Part shown: piece by piece, positions 38,735 to 47,908 of the stretch | How the letters are laid out: every line of letters begins with the position of its first letter | How positions within the stretch are numbered: position 1 is the stretch's first letter | Origin: Thermoplasmatales archaeon | GTDB taxonomy: Archaea > Thermoplasmatota > Thermoplasmata > Methanomassiliicoccales > Methanomethylophilaceae | DNA length: 64,000 nucleotides | NCBI GenBank assembly: GCA_012515075.1 | Contig: JAAYZC010000003.1 | Span: 1-64,000, forward strand | Direction of reading: 5' to 3' | Translations under genes and position numbers: made by a program | Notes under the pieces: model-generated | What the model was told of the DNA's origin: nothing | The model's database searches: none | The model's input: only the letters and a program-made list of their open reading frames with translations

Positions 38735-40141
38735 TCATACCAGGAAGCTCTCCATCCTGGCCTCCTGGGCGGGCCTCATCCCTGCCGTCCCCTCGTTGAC
38801 GGAATGCCTGACGGCCGGGACCGATGCCTTGAAGAGCTCTATGGCCGCAGGGTCCCTGCTGAATATGCCCGCGGAAAGTCCGCACTCCGTCTGGAACATC
38901 TTCTCTATCGCGTCATCCAGGTCCTTCGCGAGCTGTATGACCAATATGGGAAGGCCCGTATCCATGTAGTTCAGGTCATCCTCCTCGTTGAGGCCCATCA
39001 TTATAGCGGGGATCACGTAGAAACCTTCGGCCGTTGTCTCCTTCCTGACCCTGGTGCCACCGAACACTACCTTGTCGCGACGGCTCTCGACCGTTTTGAG
39101 GAATTTCTCCATCGCGCTTTCAGATATGAGCGGTCCGGCGAAGGCCCCCTTCTCAGAGGGGTCATCTATCACCATGCCCTTGGCCGACTCCAGCAACGCG
39201 TCCAGGAGTTCCTTCTGCTCCTCCGCGGTGACAACCACCTTGGAACAGGAGTGGAGGCGCTGGCCGCTGTAAATGAACGCCGATTCCAGTATCTCCCTGG
39301 CCGCCTCGCGGGCGTTCGGTGCCTTGTACAGCATAATCGGGTTCATTCCTTTCGGTTCGTTCACGAACATCAGCTCGTCGTCGACCTGCAGGAACATCAG
39401 ATCATCCATCTGACTCCCGGATCCGGATGCCACGACCCCCGCGAGCCTGTCGTCGTTCGCCAGTTCCTGCATGGTCCCCCGCCTTCTGTCCACCAGCACG
39501 TTCATTACTCCGGGGGGCAGTCCCGCCTCCTCGAATACACGGTACAGGGAATAGACCGGCACGGGGCAGAACACGGAGGGCATCACCACGACGGTGTTCC
39601 CGGCCAGCATGGCGGCGGCGGCGAACCCCACAGGAGACGCGAGAGGAGAGTTGTGGGTGGATATCACCGCCCACACGCCCTTCGGTTTCCCGGGCGGCGC
39701 GGCGGATGAGGCCCTGGACGTCTCAGATTCCAGTATCTCCGTCAGCCTGTCCACCTCGGACAGGGCCTCCTCCCTCGTCATCCCCGAACTGACCACGACG
39801 GTGGCGGCGAGCCTGTACCTCAGCGACTTGACATTCTCCAGGGCCTTAGCGAATATCGAGGCCCTCTCGCCTGACCCCATGGAGGCCCATCCCCCGAAAG
39901 CTCTGGATGCGGCGGACACGCACTCGCGGGCGATGCCGGCCTCTGGCTCCTGGAACATGCCGAACCTTATGCTCTTGTCGATCGGGCTCCAGACAGGGAA
40001 CTCGTTGCCGGAGGCCACGTTGAAACCTCCCATCACGGTGGGGTAATCCCTCTTCTCCTGCTGGAGAACCGAGAGCAGCGCCCCCTCGAACTTCTTATCA
40101 TCTTCCGAAGGCTTCTGTCCCGATGCGGTCCTGTCAAACAT
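38735..40141 (-). CDS. Aldehyde dehydrogenase superfamily protein with atypical active site
   Basis: ALDH fold motifs throughout; canonical GQxC region reads YSGQRLHSCSK. Confidence 0.82.
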   Translation of the reverse strand: MFDRTASGQKPSEDDKKFEGALLSVLQQEKRDYPTVMGGFNVASGNEFPVWSPIDKSIRFGMFQEPEAGIARECVSAASRAFGGWASMGSGERASIFAKALENVKSLRYRLAATVVVSSGMTREEALSEVDRLTEILESETSRASSAAPPGKPKGVWAVISTHNSPLASPVGFAAAAMLAGNTVVVMPSVFCPVPVYSLYRVFEEAGLPPGVMNVLVDRRRGTMQELANDDRLAGVVASGSGSQMDDLMFLQVDDELMFVNEPKGMNPIMLYKAPNAREAAREILESAFIYSGQRLHSCSKVVVTAEEQKELLDALLESAKGMVIDDPSEKGAFAGPLISESAMEKFLKTVESRRDKVVFGGTRVRKETTAEGFYVIPAIMMGLNEEDDLNYMDTGLPILVIQLAKDLDDAIEKMFQTECGLSAGIFSRDPAAIELFKASVPAVRHSVNEGTAGMRPAQEARMESFLV

Positions 40142-40227
40142 GGACGATGTATCACAGGGTGTTATCTTAACCTTTTTAGCCCGACAGCGTCAACGATTAT
40201 ATACAAAAAAGGCTTAATCCGGAGCAA

Positions 40228-40303
40228 GGGCCCGTGGTCTAGGGGTTATGACGTTGCCTTCACACGGCAAAGGTCGCCGGTTCAAATCCGGCCGAGCCCA
40301 CCA
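40228..40303 (+). tRNA. tRNA-Val (CAC), CCA encoded
   Basis: Cloverleaf with anticodon loop TTCACAC; T-arm GCCGGTTCAAATCCGGC. Confidence 0.93.
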
Positions 40304-40482
40304 TCTTCTACATTGCATCCTCTTCGGATAGCCTGCATGCTTCGTCCGGAGAGGTTCTCGGCATGCCCTTCGCATCATGCGACGCAAAGGGTAAAGACTC
40401 CGCCGGCTCATTCTCCGTCGATGTCGCCGGATGGTTGCTGTTCGCATACCTTCCATTACGGACGACGGATTCGGAGGCTTGA

Positions 40483-40950
40483 ATGCAGAAAGGACCCAAG
40501 ATAAGTCTGACGGACGACGGACCGCTGAGGACGGAGATACACAGGATCTGCGAGACGACGGACCGCAGGGGTCTGGCAAGATGGTCCATCCTTCTGGCGG
40601 GACGCGCATTGCACTCCGCAGGCTTGGACCCCGATTCCATAGAATGCGTCCGGGAAGGTTTCGCCGTGAACGGGAGATGGCAGGAAGGCCTTGCGACCGT
40701 GGGGGATGTCAGACGGGCGGCTTTCGTCATACACAGGATCGCCCGCGCATGCGAAAGCGAGACTGAGAGGGCTGCGTTGAGGGCTGCCGGACATGCGGTG
40801 GCCAGCGGACATGTCGGAGAACATGCCTTGGTGGCATCGGATTACGCTGTGAGGACGGCCTGCCTCGCCGATCTCGGCGATATCGGGGCCGCGACCCGAG
40901 AAAGACTGTTACAGCTTGAAGAGCTCAGAGGGGCCTCCGAACACACCTAG
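40483..40950 (+). CDS. Putative Imm-5-like immunity protein / hypothetical
   Basis: Ala/His-rich helical repeats (AALRAAGHAVASGHVGEHALVASDYAVRTA) resembling Imm-5 family; ends in TAG. Confidence 0.55.
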   Translation: MQKGPKISLTDDGPLRTEIHRICETTDRRGLARWSILLAGRALHSAGLDPDSIECVREGFAVNGRWQEGLATVGDVRRAAFVIHRIARACESETERAALRAAGHAVASGHVGEHALVASDYAVRTACLADLGDIGAATRERLLQLEELRGASEHT

Positions 40951-41020
40951 CCGAACTCGTGGCATGCAGGTGGGTCCGGGCCCGTCAGCGGGCCATCCTC
41001 TTCACAGACCCGGATCGTTT

Positions 41021-41088
41021 GGGCCGAGGGAATCCAAAAAGGAGGAAGAACCGCTCGACGGTGAATGGCAGACGGGTTCCCTCGGCCC
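41021..41088. repeat. Inverted repeat / potential RNA hairpin
   Basis: Perfect 12-bp arms gggccgagggaa (41021-41032) and ttccctcggccc (41077-41088), extendable by about 3 pairs including one G-U. Confidence 0.7.
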
Positions 41089-41183
41089 TCATCCATATGG
41101 ATGGATGCATAATCCATATACAAGCATGCAGATATATAAAACTTCTCAGAACCCGGAGAAGAATATGTGTTCATGCAAGAAGA

Positions 41184-41259
41184 TGGTGGGCCCGGCCGGA
41201 TTTGAACCGGCGACCTTTGCCTTGTAAGGGCAACGTCATAACCCCTAGACCACGGGCCC
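41184..41259 (-). tRNA. tRNA-Val (UAC), CCA encoded
   Basis: Cloverleaf with anticodon loop CTTACAA; nearly identical to tRNA-Val(CAC). Confidence 0.94.
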
Positions 41260-41361
41260 GACAGACCGTGATAATGAAGCATTATTAAAAACCATTTGCC
41301 TTCGAGCGTTATCCTAATCAGTCATAATGAAATAGTAAGAATATATTGGGATTCACCGAAA

Positions 41362-41433
41362 GCGGCTGTAGTCTAGTGGTTAGGACGGAAGCTTCCCAAG
41401 CTTCTAACTCGGGTTCGAATCCCGGCAGCCGCA
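41362..41433 (+). tRNA. tRNA-Gly (CCC)
   Basis: GCGGCTG/CAGCCGC acceptor, anticodon loop TTCCCAA, T-arm CGGGTTCGAATCCCG; CCA not encoded. Confidence 0.93.
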
Positions 41434-41524
41434 CCTCCCGTCCTTCTTGCCTCCGAGCCCGATCGATTCCGTCAGACGCCTCGGGGCAGTGCCGGTTATC
41501 TACCTTCAAAACGTTCTGAACCCT

Positions 41525-42898
41525 ATGAAAGCGACCGGCAGGACCGGATCGGAATCCTCCGCGGTGCTTCTGGCCGTCTGCGCCGGGTCCGTTCTCACCC
41601 CTCTGATGGGTACGATGATGAGCCTGGCACTGCCGCATATAGCCGCCGACTTCGATGCCGGGGCGCGCTCTCTGGCCATGGTCAACACCGCCTTCCTGAT
41701 AGCCTCGGTGGTCTTCATGGTGCCTGCGGCACGCCTTGCCAGCATATACGGCATGAAGCGCGCGTCCTTGGCGGGACTCGCCGCGGTCATAGCAACCGCC
41801 GTCCTTTCCGCATACAGCCCCTCCATGGAGTTCCTCCTTGCGATGAGGTTTCTAATGGGAGCCGGCTCATCCGTTCTGGCGGTGACGGGGATAGCCATGC
41901 TGTCCACGGTGTATCCTCTGAACAGACGCGGTTGGGCCATAGGCGTCTACACCGCGGTGATGTATACGGGATTCGCATTGGGCCCGGCCCTCGGAGGGGC
42001 GGTATCGGACCTTGCGGGATGGAGGGTGCTCTTCCTGCTGACCGTACCCGTCTCCGTCATCTCCGTTTTTTTCTTCCTGAGATTCCGCGGGGAGATTAAC
42101 CCGATGAAGGGGGAAGATTCGGACCTCCGCGGGGCCGTGCTTTGGATGACATCGATACTGGTGCTGATGTGCGGAGTGGCCAACGCGACCGATCTCTTGG
42201 GGGCGGCTCTGATACCGATCGGGTCGGTAATGCTTACCGTCACCGTCTTCATCCTCAGGAGGACTGAGCATCCCGTCCTGGAAATCGATATGTTCCGCAC
42301 GGTCATGTTCAGACGCTCCTCCCTGGCTGCCCTTCTGTACTATGCGTCCGTCTCTTCCGTCACATTCTTCATGGCATTGTATCTGCAGAGCATAGGGGGA
42401 CTCACGGCAACCGAGGCGGGCATCCTGATGATGTTGCAACCGATGGTCCAGGTCCTGCTTACCACTTCCGTGGGGTCCGTGTCGGACAGGATGAGGGACA
42501 GACGGATACTGCCCACGGCCGGGGTGGCGTTGACCGCTGTCGGTTCTGCGATGATGATGTCCATCGGAACGGGGTCCTCCTTGCCCTACACGGCGTCCGT
42601 CCTTCTCATCTTCGGCCTGGGCATGGCCCTCTTCTCCGCTCCGAACACATCGACCATCATGTCCTCGGTCCCGGACAGGTACCAAGGGGAGGCTTCAGGC
42701 ACGGTTTGCCTGGTCCGGCAGGCTGGTATGATGGCCTCCATGGGGATCGCCACTGTGTTCGTTTCCGCTTTCATGGGGTCCATGGACACCCTGGACCCTT
42801 CGAACTACGGGGAGTTCCTCGGCGCCCTGCACGCGACCTTCGCAGTATGCCTGGCCATGTGCATCGCCGCGGCCACCTTCTCCTGGTTCAGAGAATGA
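41525..42898 (+). CDS. MFS transporter (DHA2/EmrB-QacA-like)
   Basis: Multiple TM helices; SLALPHIAADF, RFLMGAGSS, GPALGGAVSD. Confidence 0.88.
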   Translation: MKATGRTGSESSAVLLAVCAGSVLTPLMGTMMSLALPHIAADFDAGARSLAMVNTAFLIASVVFMVPAARLASIYGMKRASLAGLAAVIATAVLSAYSPSMEFLLAMRFLMGAGSSVLAVTGIAMLSTVYPLNRRGWAIGVYTAVMYTGFALGPALGGAVSDLAGWRVLFLLTVPVSVISVFFFLRFRGEINPMKGEDSDLRGAVLWMTSILVLMCGVANATDLLGAALIPIGSVMLTVTVFILRRTEHPVLEIDMFRTVMFRRSSLAALLYYASVSSVTFFMALYLQSIGGLTATEAGILMMLQPMVQVLLTTSVGSVSDRMRDRRILPTAGVALTAVGSAMMMSIGTGSSLPYTASVLLIFGLGMALFSAPNTSTIMSSVPDRYQGEASGTVCLVRQAGMMASMGIATVFVSAFMGSMDTLDPSNYGEFLGALHATFAVCLAMCIAAATFSWFRE

Positions 42899-42997
42899 GC
42901 GCCGAAGGGCCCCCTGCACCCCCGAGATGCCTTCCGCATCCAGAGATTTATTCACACAGTTTATATCAGGCATTACCGATGAGGTAAGCGATTTGAT

Positions 42998-44029
42998 ATG
43001 CTGGAGATAGACAGTTCTAGAGGAGAAGGTGGCGGACAGATGGTCCGCACGTCGATCGCTTTGGCTGCTCTTACCGGCACAGAGACCAGACTGATGAGGA
43101 TACGGGAGAACCGACCGACCAACGGCCTCTCCAAGCAGCATTGCACCGCAGTCTCGGCGGTGGCGGAGATGACCGGATCGGAGGTCACGGGTAACTACCC
43201 CGGATCCAGGGAGCTGATTTTCAAACCTGGATCCGTACAAAAGACCCGCATCGAGATGGATATCGGGACCGCCGGCAGCATAAGCCTGGTCCTCCAGGCC
43301 GTGCTCCTTGCCGCCAGGAACACCAAGGAGCCTTTGGAGCTGGACATACGCGGCGGCACCAACGTCATGTGGGCGCCGCCCATAGATTCCTACCAGCAGA
43401 TACTGTTCCCCCTGATGCGCCGGATGGGCATAAACGCCAGCCTGGAGATACTGAACAGAGGGTTCTACCCGGAGGGGGGAGGACGTGTGAAGGTCCGTCT
43501 TGAGCCCATAGGGGACATAGAGCCCATGGAGGTTTTCGATATCGGGGAGTTCAGATCGGTCAAGGGGCTGTGCTACATACAGAACCTTCCGGATTGGATG
43601 GCCGAGCAGATGATATCCTCATGCACGGCCAAGCTCCCGCGGGACTATGATGCAGACATCGAGATCCAGCGCACCGAGGGGAGCTCGAAGGGCGCAGGCA
43701 TATCCCTGGTGGCCAAATACGATAACAGCATGCTCGGAAGCAACGTGCTGACCTCCAGGGGGCACCCGGCCAAACAGGCGGGGGAGGATGTCGCCAACGA
43801 CCTCCTCCAGGAGATGAGGGCGGGATCCACCATGGACGTCCATACTGCCGACCAGCTGCTCCCCTATATGGCCATGGCCAAGGGCAGAAGCGGATTCGTG
43901 GTGTCCAGGATAAGCAAGCACTTGCTGAGCCAGATGGATACATTGGAGTCGTTCCTGGATGTGCGGTTCGGAGTGGTAAGGAAGGACGACGGGTATCATT
44001 TCTCCGTGTCCCCGGGGGGCTACAATTGA
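42998..44029 (+). CDS. rtcA: RNA 3'-terminal phosphate cyclase
   Basis: SSRGEGGGQMVRTSIALAALTG, ADQLLPYMAMA, SKHLLSQ motif. Confidence 0.95.
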   Translation: MLEIDSSRGEGGGQMVRTSIALAALTGTETRLMRIRENRPTNGLSKQHCTAVSAVAEMTGSEVTGNYPGSRELIFKPGSVQKTRIEMDIGTAGSISLVLQAVLLAARNTKEPLELDIRGGTNVMWAPPIDSYQQILFPLMRRMGINASLEILNRGFYPEGGGRVKVRLEPIGDIEPMEVFDIGEFRSVKGLCYIQNLPDWMAEQMISSCTAKLPRDYDADIEIQRTEGSSKGAGISLVAKYDNSMLGSNVLTSRGHPAKQAGEDVANDLLQEMRAGSTMDVHTADQLLPYMAMAKGRSGFVVSRISKHLLSQMDTLESFLDVRFGVVRKDDGYHFSVSPGGYN

Positions 44030-44664
44030 GACCTTTCATACATGTCAACTGCGCCATGTCCGCAGACGGGAAGATAGCCGGGTCCGACAGGAGGCAGGTG
44101 CGCATATCCTCTGAGGAGGATATGAACCGCGTGAGACTCCTCAGGAAGAAGTACGACGCCATATTGGTGGGCGTGGGCACTGTGATCTCCGACGATCCGC
44201 ATCTCACGGTGAAAGGGCTGGGCTACGACGAGAATCCCATAAGGATCGTCCTGGACCCGAAAGGCAGGACACCGGACGACGCCCGCGTGCTGGATGAGAC
44301 GGCTCCCACTGTGATCGTCACCTCCAGGGACTGCCGGCGCGAATGGGATTGCGAGGAGACCATAAGGTCGGGCGAGGATATCGACCTGGAGGAGGTGCTG
44401 GGCATCCTTGCCGAGGACATAGGCGTAGAGAGTGTCCTGGTGGAGGGGGGAGGGGAGACCATCGCCTCTTTCTTCAGGGCGGGCCTGGTCGACCGCTACA
44501 CAGTGTTCGTGGGAAGCATGATCATAGGGGGCCGCACCGCCCCCACGCCCGCCGACGGCGACGGATGGGTAGCGGAAGGCGGACTCAGACTGGTCCTGAA
44601 GGGCTCGGAGGTCCTGGGCGAGGGGGTGCTTCTGACCTTCGACATCAAGGGGCGAGCTCTATGA
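44026..44664 (+). CDS. 2,5-diamino-6-ribosylaminopyrimidinone 5'-phosphate reductase (RibD C-terminal family)
   Basis: NCAMSADGKIA, GVGTVISDDPHLTV, LVEGGGETIASF; TTG start overlapping rtcA. Confidence 0.88.
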   Translation: MRPFIHVNCAMSADGKIAGSDRRQVRISSEEDMNRVRLLRKKYDAILVGVGTVISDDPHLTVKGLGYDENPIRIVLDPKGRTPDDARVLDETAPTVIVTSRDCRREWDCEETIRSGEDIDLEEVLGILAEDIGVESVLVEGGGETIASFFRAGLVDRYTVFVGSMIIGGRTAPTPADGDGWVAEGGLRLVLKGSEVLGEGVLLTFDIKGRAL

Positions 44665-45406
44665 CGAACTTGTAATAGTCGTTCTCGGTGCCGAAGATCT
44701 CGCTCCTCGTGACCTCGTACTTCTTACCCATCAGCTTGCTCAGCACCGCCCTGAAAAGACCCTGGCAGAAATAAGAGTTCGAGGGAACGACGAAACCGGG
44801 GCTCTTGGCATTGTCCTTTATTATTATGGTCAGCGGCAGGAAGGTGTAGATGCAGACCTCTCCGATGTTGTTGATCTCGTAGAAGTCCTGCACATGTCTT
44901 ATTATGTCCTCGATCTTGTTGCTGTTTATCTCTTCGGCCATGTACTCCCCGACGCTGTACCCCATGAGTTCCATCATGGGGGCTATGTCGAGACCCGAGG
45001 CCGCCACAGCCACTGAGAACGCCCTGACCATGTGCTCGTGGTAATCGCCCCTCGCGCCCGCCATTTCCCGGAAGACCGACTTCGAAAGTTCCAGGCCGGC
45101 AGGGCTGGGCTCCTGCGAGGATGCGACCAGCGTCGCGAGGAGAGAGTATATCTTCCTGCGGCTGTCGTTGGGATCGTATTCCGAGGAGATCAGCTTCTCG
45201 TTGACCATCTGATCCAGATGGACGGAGAGGGTGGATTGGGCCTTCCCCGTGAGTCCAGATATCTCTGTGGTGGACATGGGGCGGTTGCCGAGTCCTTTCA
45301 GAATCTGCAGGTGCAGAGGGTCAGACACCTGCACTAGCCCCTTACCCCCCGCTTCGGAAGTAGAATATATGTGGAAACCTACATAATTCATATCCTCTGG
45401 GGTCAT
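44645..45406 (-). CDS. Winged-helix transcriptional regulator with C-terminal sensor (V4R-like) domain
   Basis: ArsR-like HTH (LQILKGLGNRPMSTTEISGLTGKAQSTLSVHLDQMV) plus about 150 aa sensor. Confidence 0.75.
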   Translation of the reverse strand: MTPEDMNYVGFHIYSTSEAGGKGLVQVSDPLHLQILKGLGNRPMSTTEISGLTGKAQSTLSVHLDQMVNEKLISSEYDPNDSRRKIYSLLATLVASSQEPSPAGLELSKSVFREMAGARGDYHEHMVRAFSVAVAASGLDIAPMMELMGYSVGEYMAEEINSNKIEDIIRHVQDFYEINNIGEVCIYTFLPLTIIIKDNAKSPGFVVPSNSYFCQGLFRAVLSKLMGKKYEVTRSEIFGTENDYYKFVIELAP

Positions 45407-45432
45407 GAAGACCAGATATTCTCCAATAATAT

Positions 45433-46296
45433 TTATACTACACTGAAAGCGATATTATATTGGATTCGGACCCGCCGTCCGGGGACCTGCTCCAGCGTGA
45501 ATCTGTGGTAGTTGTTTCCCGCCCCGAAAACCTCCGACGAAACCGCCCTGAACTCCTTACCCGTGAGGTTACCCATAGCCCTGGAGAAGAATCCCTGGGT
45601 GAACCGCCCCATGGCCTCCGCCGCGCGGAAAGTCGTCTCGCACCGGGTGTGGGTTATGACGGACACCGGAGAGTACGAGAATATGCTCGCTTCCCCTATC
45701 CCCGCGTATTCGTAGAAATCCCTTAGGCTTGACAGAACGTCCTCGGTCCTGCCGTTCCTGTATTCGTCCGCCAGGGAATCTGCCAGACCGGACCCCAGGT
45801 TCTCCATGACGGGTGCCAGGTTTATACCCTCGGCCGTTATGGCCACCGTCAAAGCGTTCAGCAGTAAACCAGGGGCCCGGACCGGATTGGCCGCGAGCCG
45901 CTCCAATATCCCGAGATACGATGCACGGGCTCCCTCGTCCCTGCCGACCGAGGCCGCCACAGGGCGGGCCGCCAGGCTGTACACCCGCCTCCTGCCGTCG
46001 TCCGGGTCCGGCACGCAGACCACCAGTCCATCGTCGAGCATCGTCTTCAGATGGGACGACACCGTGGACATCGCCCTTCCGGTGGAGACGCACATGTCCT
46101 TCGGAGACATTGGCGACTGCGAAAGCTCCTTCAGTATGAGCAGACGGACCTCGTTGGACACCTGTATGAGTCCTTTCTCCGTCGAGTATATCTCTAAACC
46201 CCTCAAACTATCGGCCGGGTATGGTCGGGGGCAGTAATAAAAGGGCGCACGGGAACGGGATAGGTTAATTACACGGAATCCGTTAGGAAGCGTCAA
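45433..46296 (-). CDS. Winged-helix transcriptional regulator, paralog of 44645..45406 (true start probably about 46205)
   Basis: LEIYSTEKGLIQVSNEVRLLILKELSQSPMSPKDMCVSTGRAMSTVSSHLKTML; same architecture as neighbour. Confidence 0.72.
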   Translation of the reverse strand: MTLPNGFRVINLSRSRAPFYYCPRPYPADSLRGLEIYSTEKGLIQVSNEVRLLILKELSQSPMSPKDMCVSTGRAMSTVSSHLKTMLDDGLVVCVPDPDDGRRRVYSLAARPVAASVGRDEGARASYLGILERLAANPVRAPGLLLNALTVAITAEGINLAPVMENLGSGLADSLADEYRNGRTEDVLSSLRDFYEYAGIGEASIFSYSPVSVITHTRCETTFRAAEAMGRFTQGFFSRAMGNLTGKEFRAVSSEVFGAGNNYHRFTLEQVPGRRVRIQYNIAFSVV

Positions 46297-46307
46297 GGTG
46301 AAGGATT

Positions 46308-47306
46308 TTGAAAATCTGTTTCAACGGAACGGCAAGAGACATGAGAGCCGTCTGGTTCGAGAACGGCAGAGTCATGATGATAGATCAGAGACGCCTTCCC
46401 CACGAGGTCAGTATCGTCGGACTCGACAATCACGTCCAGGTCGCGGAGGCGATCAGGAACATGACCACCCGCGGGGCGCCCTCCATTGGGGCTGCCGCGG
46501 CGTACGGGATGTGCCTTGCCGGACTTTCCGGGGCCGACATCGGTGCGGCCGCCGGCACGTTGAAGGCCGCTCGGCCCACGGCTAACGACCTTTTTTACGC
46601 CGTCGACCATATGGTCCGGGAGATCGGTTCGGGATCGGACCCGGTTGCCGCCGCCGATGGGTACGCGCAGATGATCGTTGACAAATGCATGCTAATAGGC
46701 GGGCACGGTTCCTCTCTAATAGAAGACGGCATGAAGGTCATGACCCACTGCAACGCGGGAGCTCTTGCCACCGTCGACGTGGGCACCGCGCTGGCACCCA
46801 TCAGGAGAGCCAGGGATCAGGGGAAGGGTGTTTTCGTGTACGTCTCGGAGACCCGGCCCCGCCTCCAGGGGATGCAGCTGACGGCCTGGGAGCTGAATCA
46901 GGAGGGGATACCGCATGCCATCATCTCCGACGGGGCCTCCGCGCATTTCATGTCCAAAGGCGTCGGCCTGATTATAACGGGAGCAGACAGGATAGCCGCC
47001 AACGGGGACTTCGCCAACAAGATAGGTACCTTCGACAAGGCCCTGGCGGCCCGCGCGCTGGGGATACCTTTCTACGTGGCCGCACCTGTGTCCACGTTCG
47101 ACTTCGGCACCCCCACGGGCGAAGAAATCGTTATCGAGGAGCGTTCGGAAGATGAAGTCACCGTCCTCAACGGGGTCCGCATAGCTCCTGAGGGGTCCCC
47201 GGCCCTGAATCCCGCTTTCGACGTGACCCCCGCGGATTATGTCACGGGATTCATAACGGAGGAGGGGATACTGGGGCCCGGAGAGATCTGGAAGGTGAAG
47301 GGATGA
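46308..47306 (+). CDS. mtnA: Methylthioribose-1-phosphate isomerase
   Basis: MTTRGAPSIGAAAAYG, TGADRIAANGDFANKIGT, PEGSPALNPAFDVTP; TTG start. Confidence 0.93.
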   Translation: MKICFNGTARDMRAVWFENGRVMMIDQRRLPHEVSIVGLDNHVQVAEAIRNMTTRGAPSIGAAAAYGMCLAGLSGADIGAAAGTLKAARPTANDLFYAVDHMVREIGSGSDPVAAADGYAQMIVDKCMLIGGHGSSLIEDGMKVMTHCNAGALATVDVGTALAPIRRARDQGKGVFVYVSETRPRLQGMQLTAWELNQEGIPHAIISDGASAHFMSKGVGLIITGADRIAANGDFANKIGTFDKALAARALGIPFYVAAPVSTFDFGTPTGEEIVIEERSEDEVTVLNGVRIAPEGSPALNPAFDVTPADYVTGFITEEGILGPGEIWKVKG

Positions 47307-47908
47307 ACGAGACATTCGCCCGCAGATCCCTCGCAGACATATGCTCCAGGCTTTACGATCGCGGCCTCACGGTCTCCGCAGGCGGGAACATGAGCGTGCG
47401 GACGGGGCCGGAGGAGATCCTGATAACCCCGTCCGGTGTGAACAAAGGCATGCTTTCACCCGAAGACATGGTGAGAATGGATATCGAAGGAGAGGTCCTC
47501 TCGGGAGGGAAGCCGTCCATAGAACACGGATTCCATCTCGCCCTCTACAGGAGGAACCCGAGAACGAACGCCGTAGTGCATTGCCATCCCCTGTATTGCA
47601 CCGCCCTTGCGGTGATGAACAGGAAGATAAGATCGGGCCTGACCCCGGAGGGCGTCATACTGCTAGGTGACGTCCCCATGGTCGATTACGAGACCCCGGG
47701 ATCGGAGGAGCTGATAAGGGCGGTGGAGATGCATTCGGACGCACGCGCCATGCTGATGCGCAGACACGGCGCGCTGACCCAGGGAAAGGACCTGATAGAA
47801 GCCTACAACAGGATGGAAGAGCTGGAGTTCCAGGCGAAGCTGCAGATGCTGGTGGGCCGCACGGGGAACCTCCCCCGGTCGGAGATTGAGAAACTCGTCA
47901 GGTTGTGA
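47303..47908 (+). CDS. Class II aldolase (fuculose-1-phosphate aldolase-like)
   Basis: SAGGNMSVR, VVHCHPLYCTAL, RRHGALTQGKDL; 4-nt overlap with mtnA. Confidence 0.87.
   Translation: MNETFARRSLADICSRLYDRGLTVSAGGNMSVRTGPEEILITPSGVNKGMLSPEDMVRMDIEGEVLSGGKPSIEHGFHLALYRRNPRTNAVVHCHPLYCTALAVMNRKIRSGLTPEGVILLGDVPMVDYETPGSEELIRAVEMHSDARAMLMRRHGALTQGKDLIEAYNRMEELEFQAKLQMLVGRTGNLPRSEIEKLVRL

Noticed and set aside
40214-41288. ORFs containing ARPDLNRRPLPCxGNVITPRPRA and VGPAGFEPATFAL
   Set aside because: These peptides are translations of the tRNA-Val genes, a familiar annotation artefact
42975-42990. TTACC-GATGA-GGTAA inverted repeat upstream of rtcA
   Set aside because: Only 5-bp arms; too short to separate from chance
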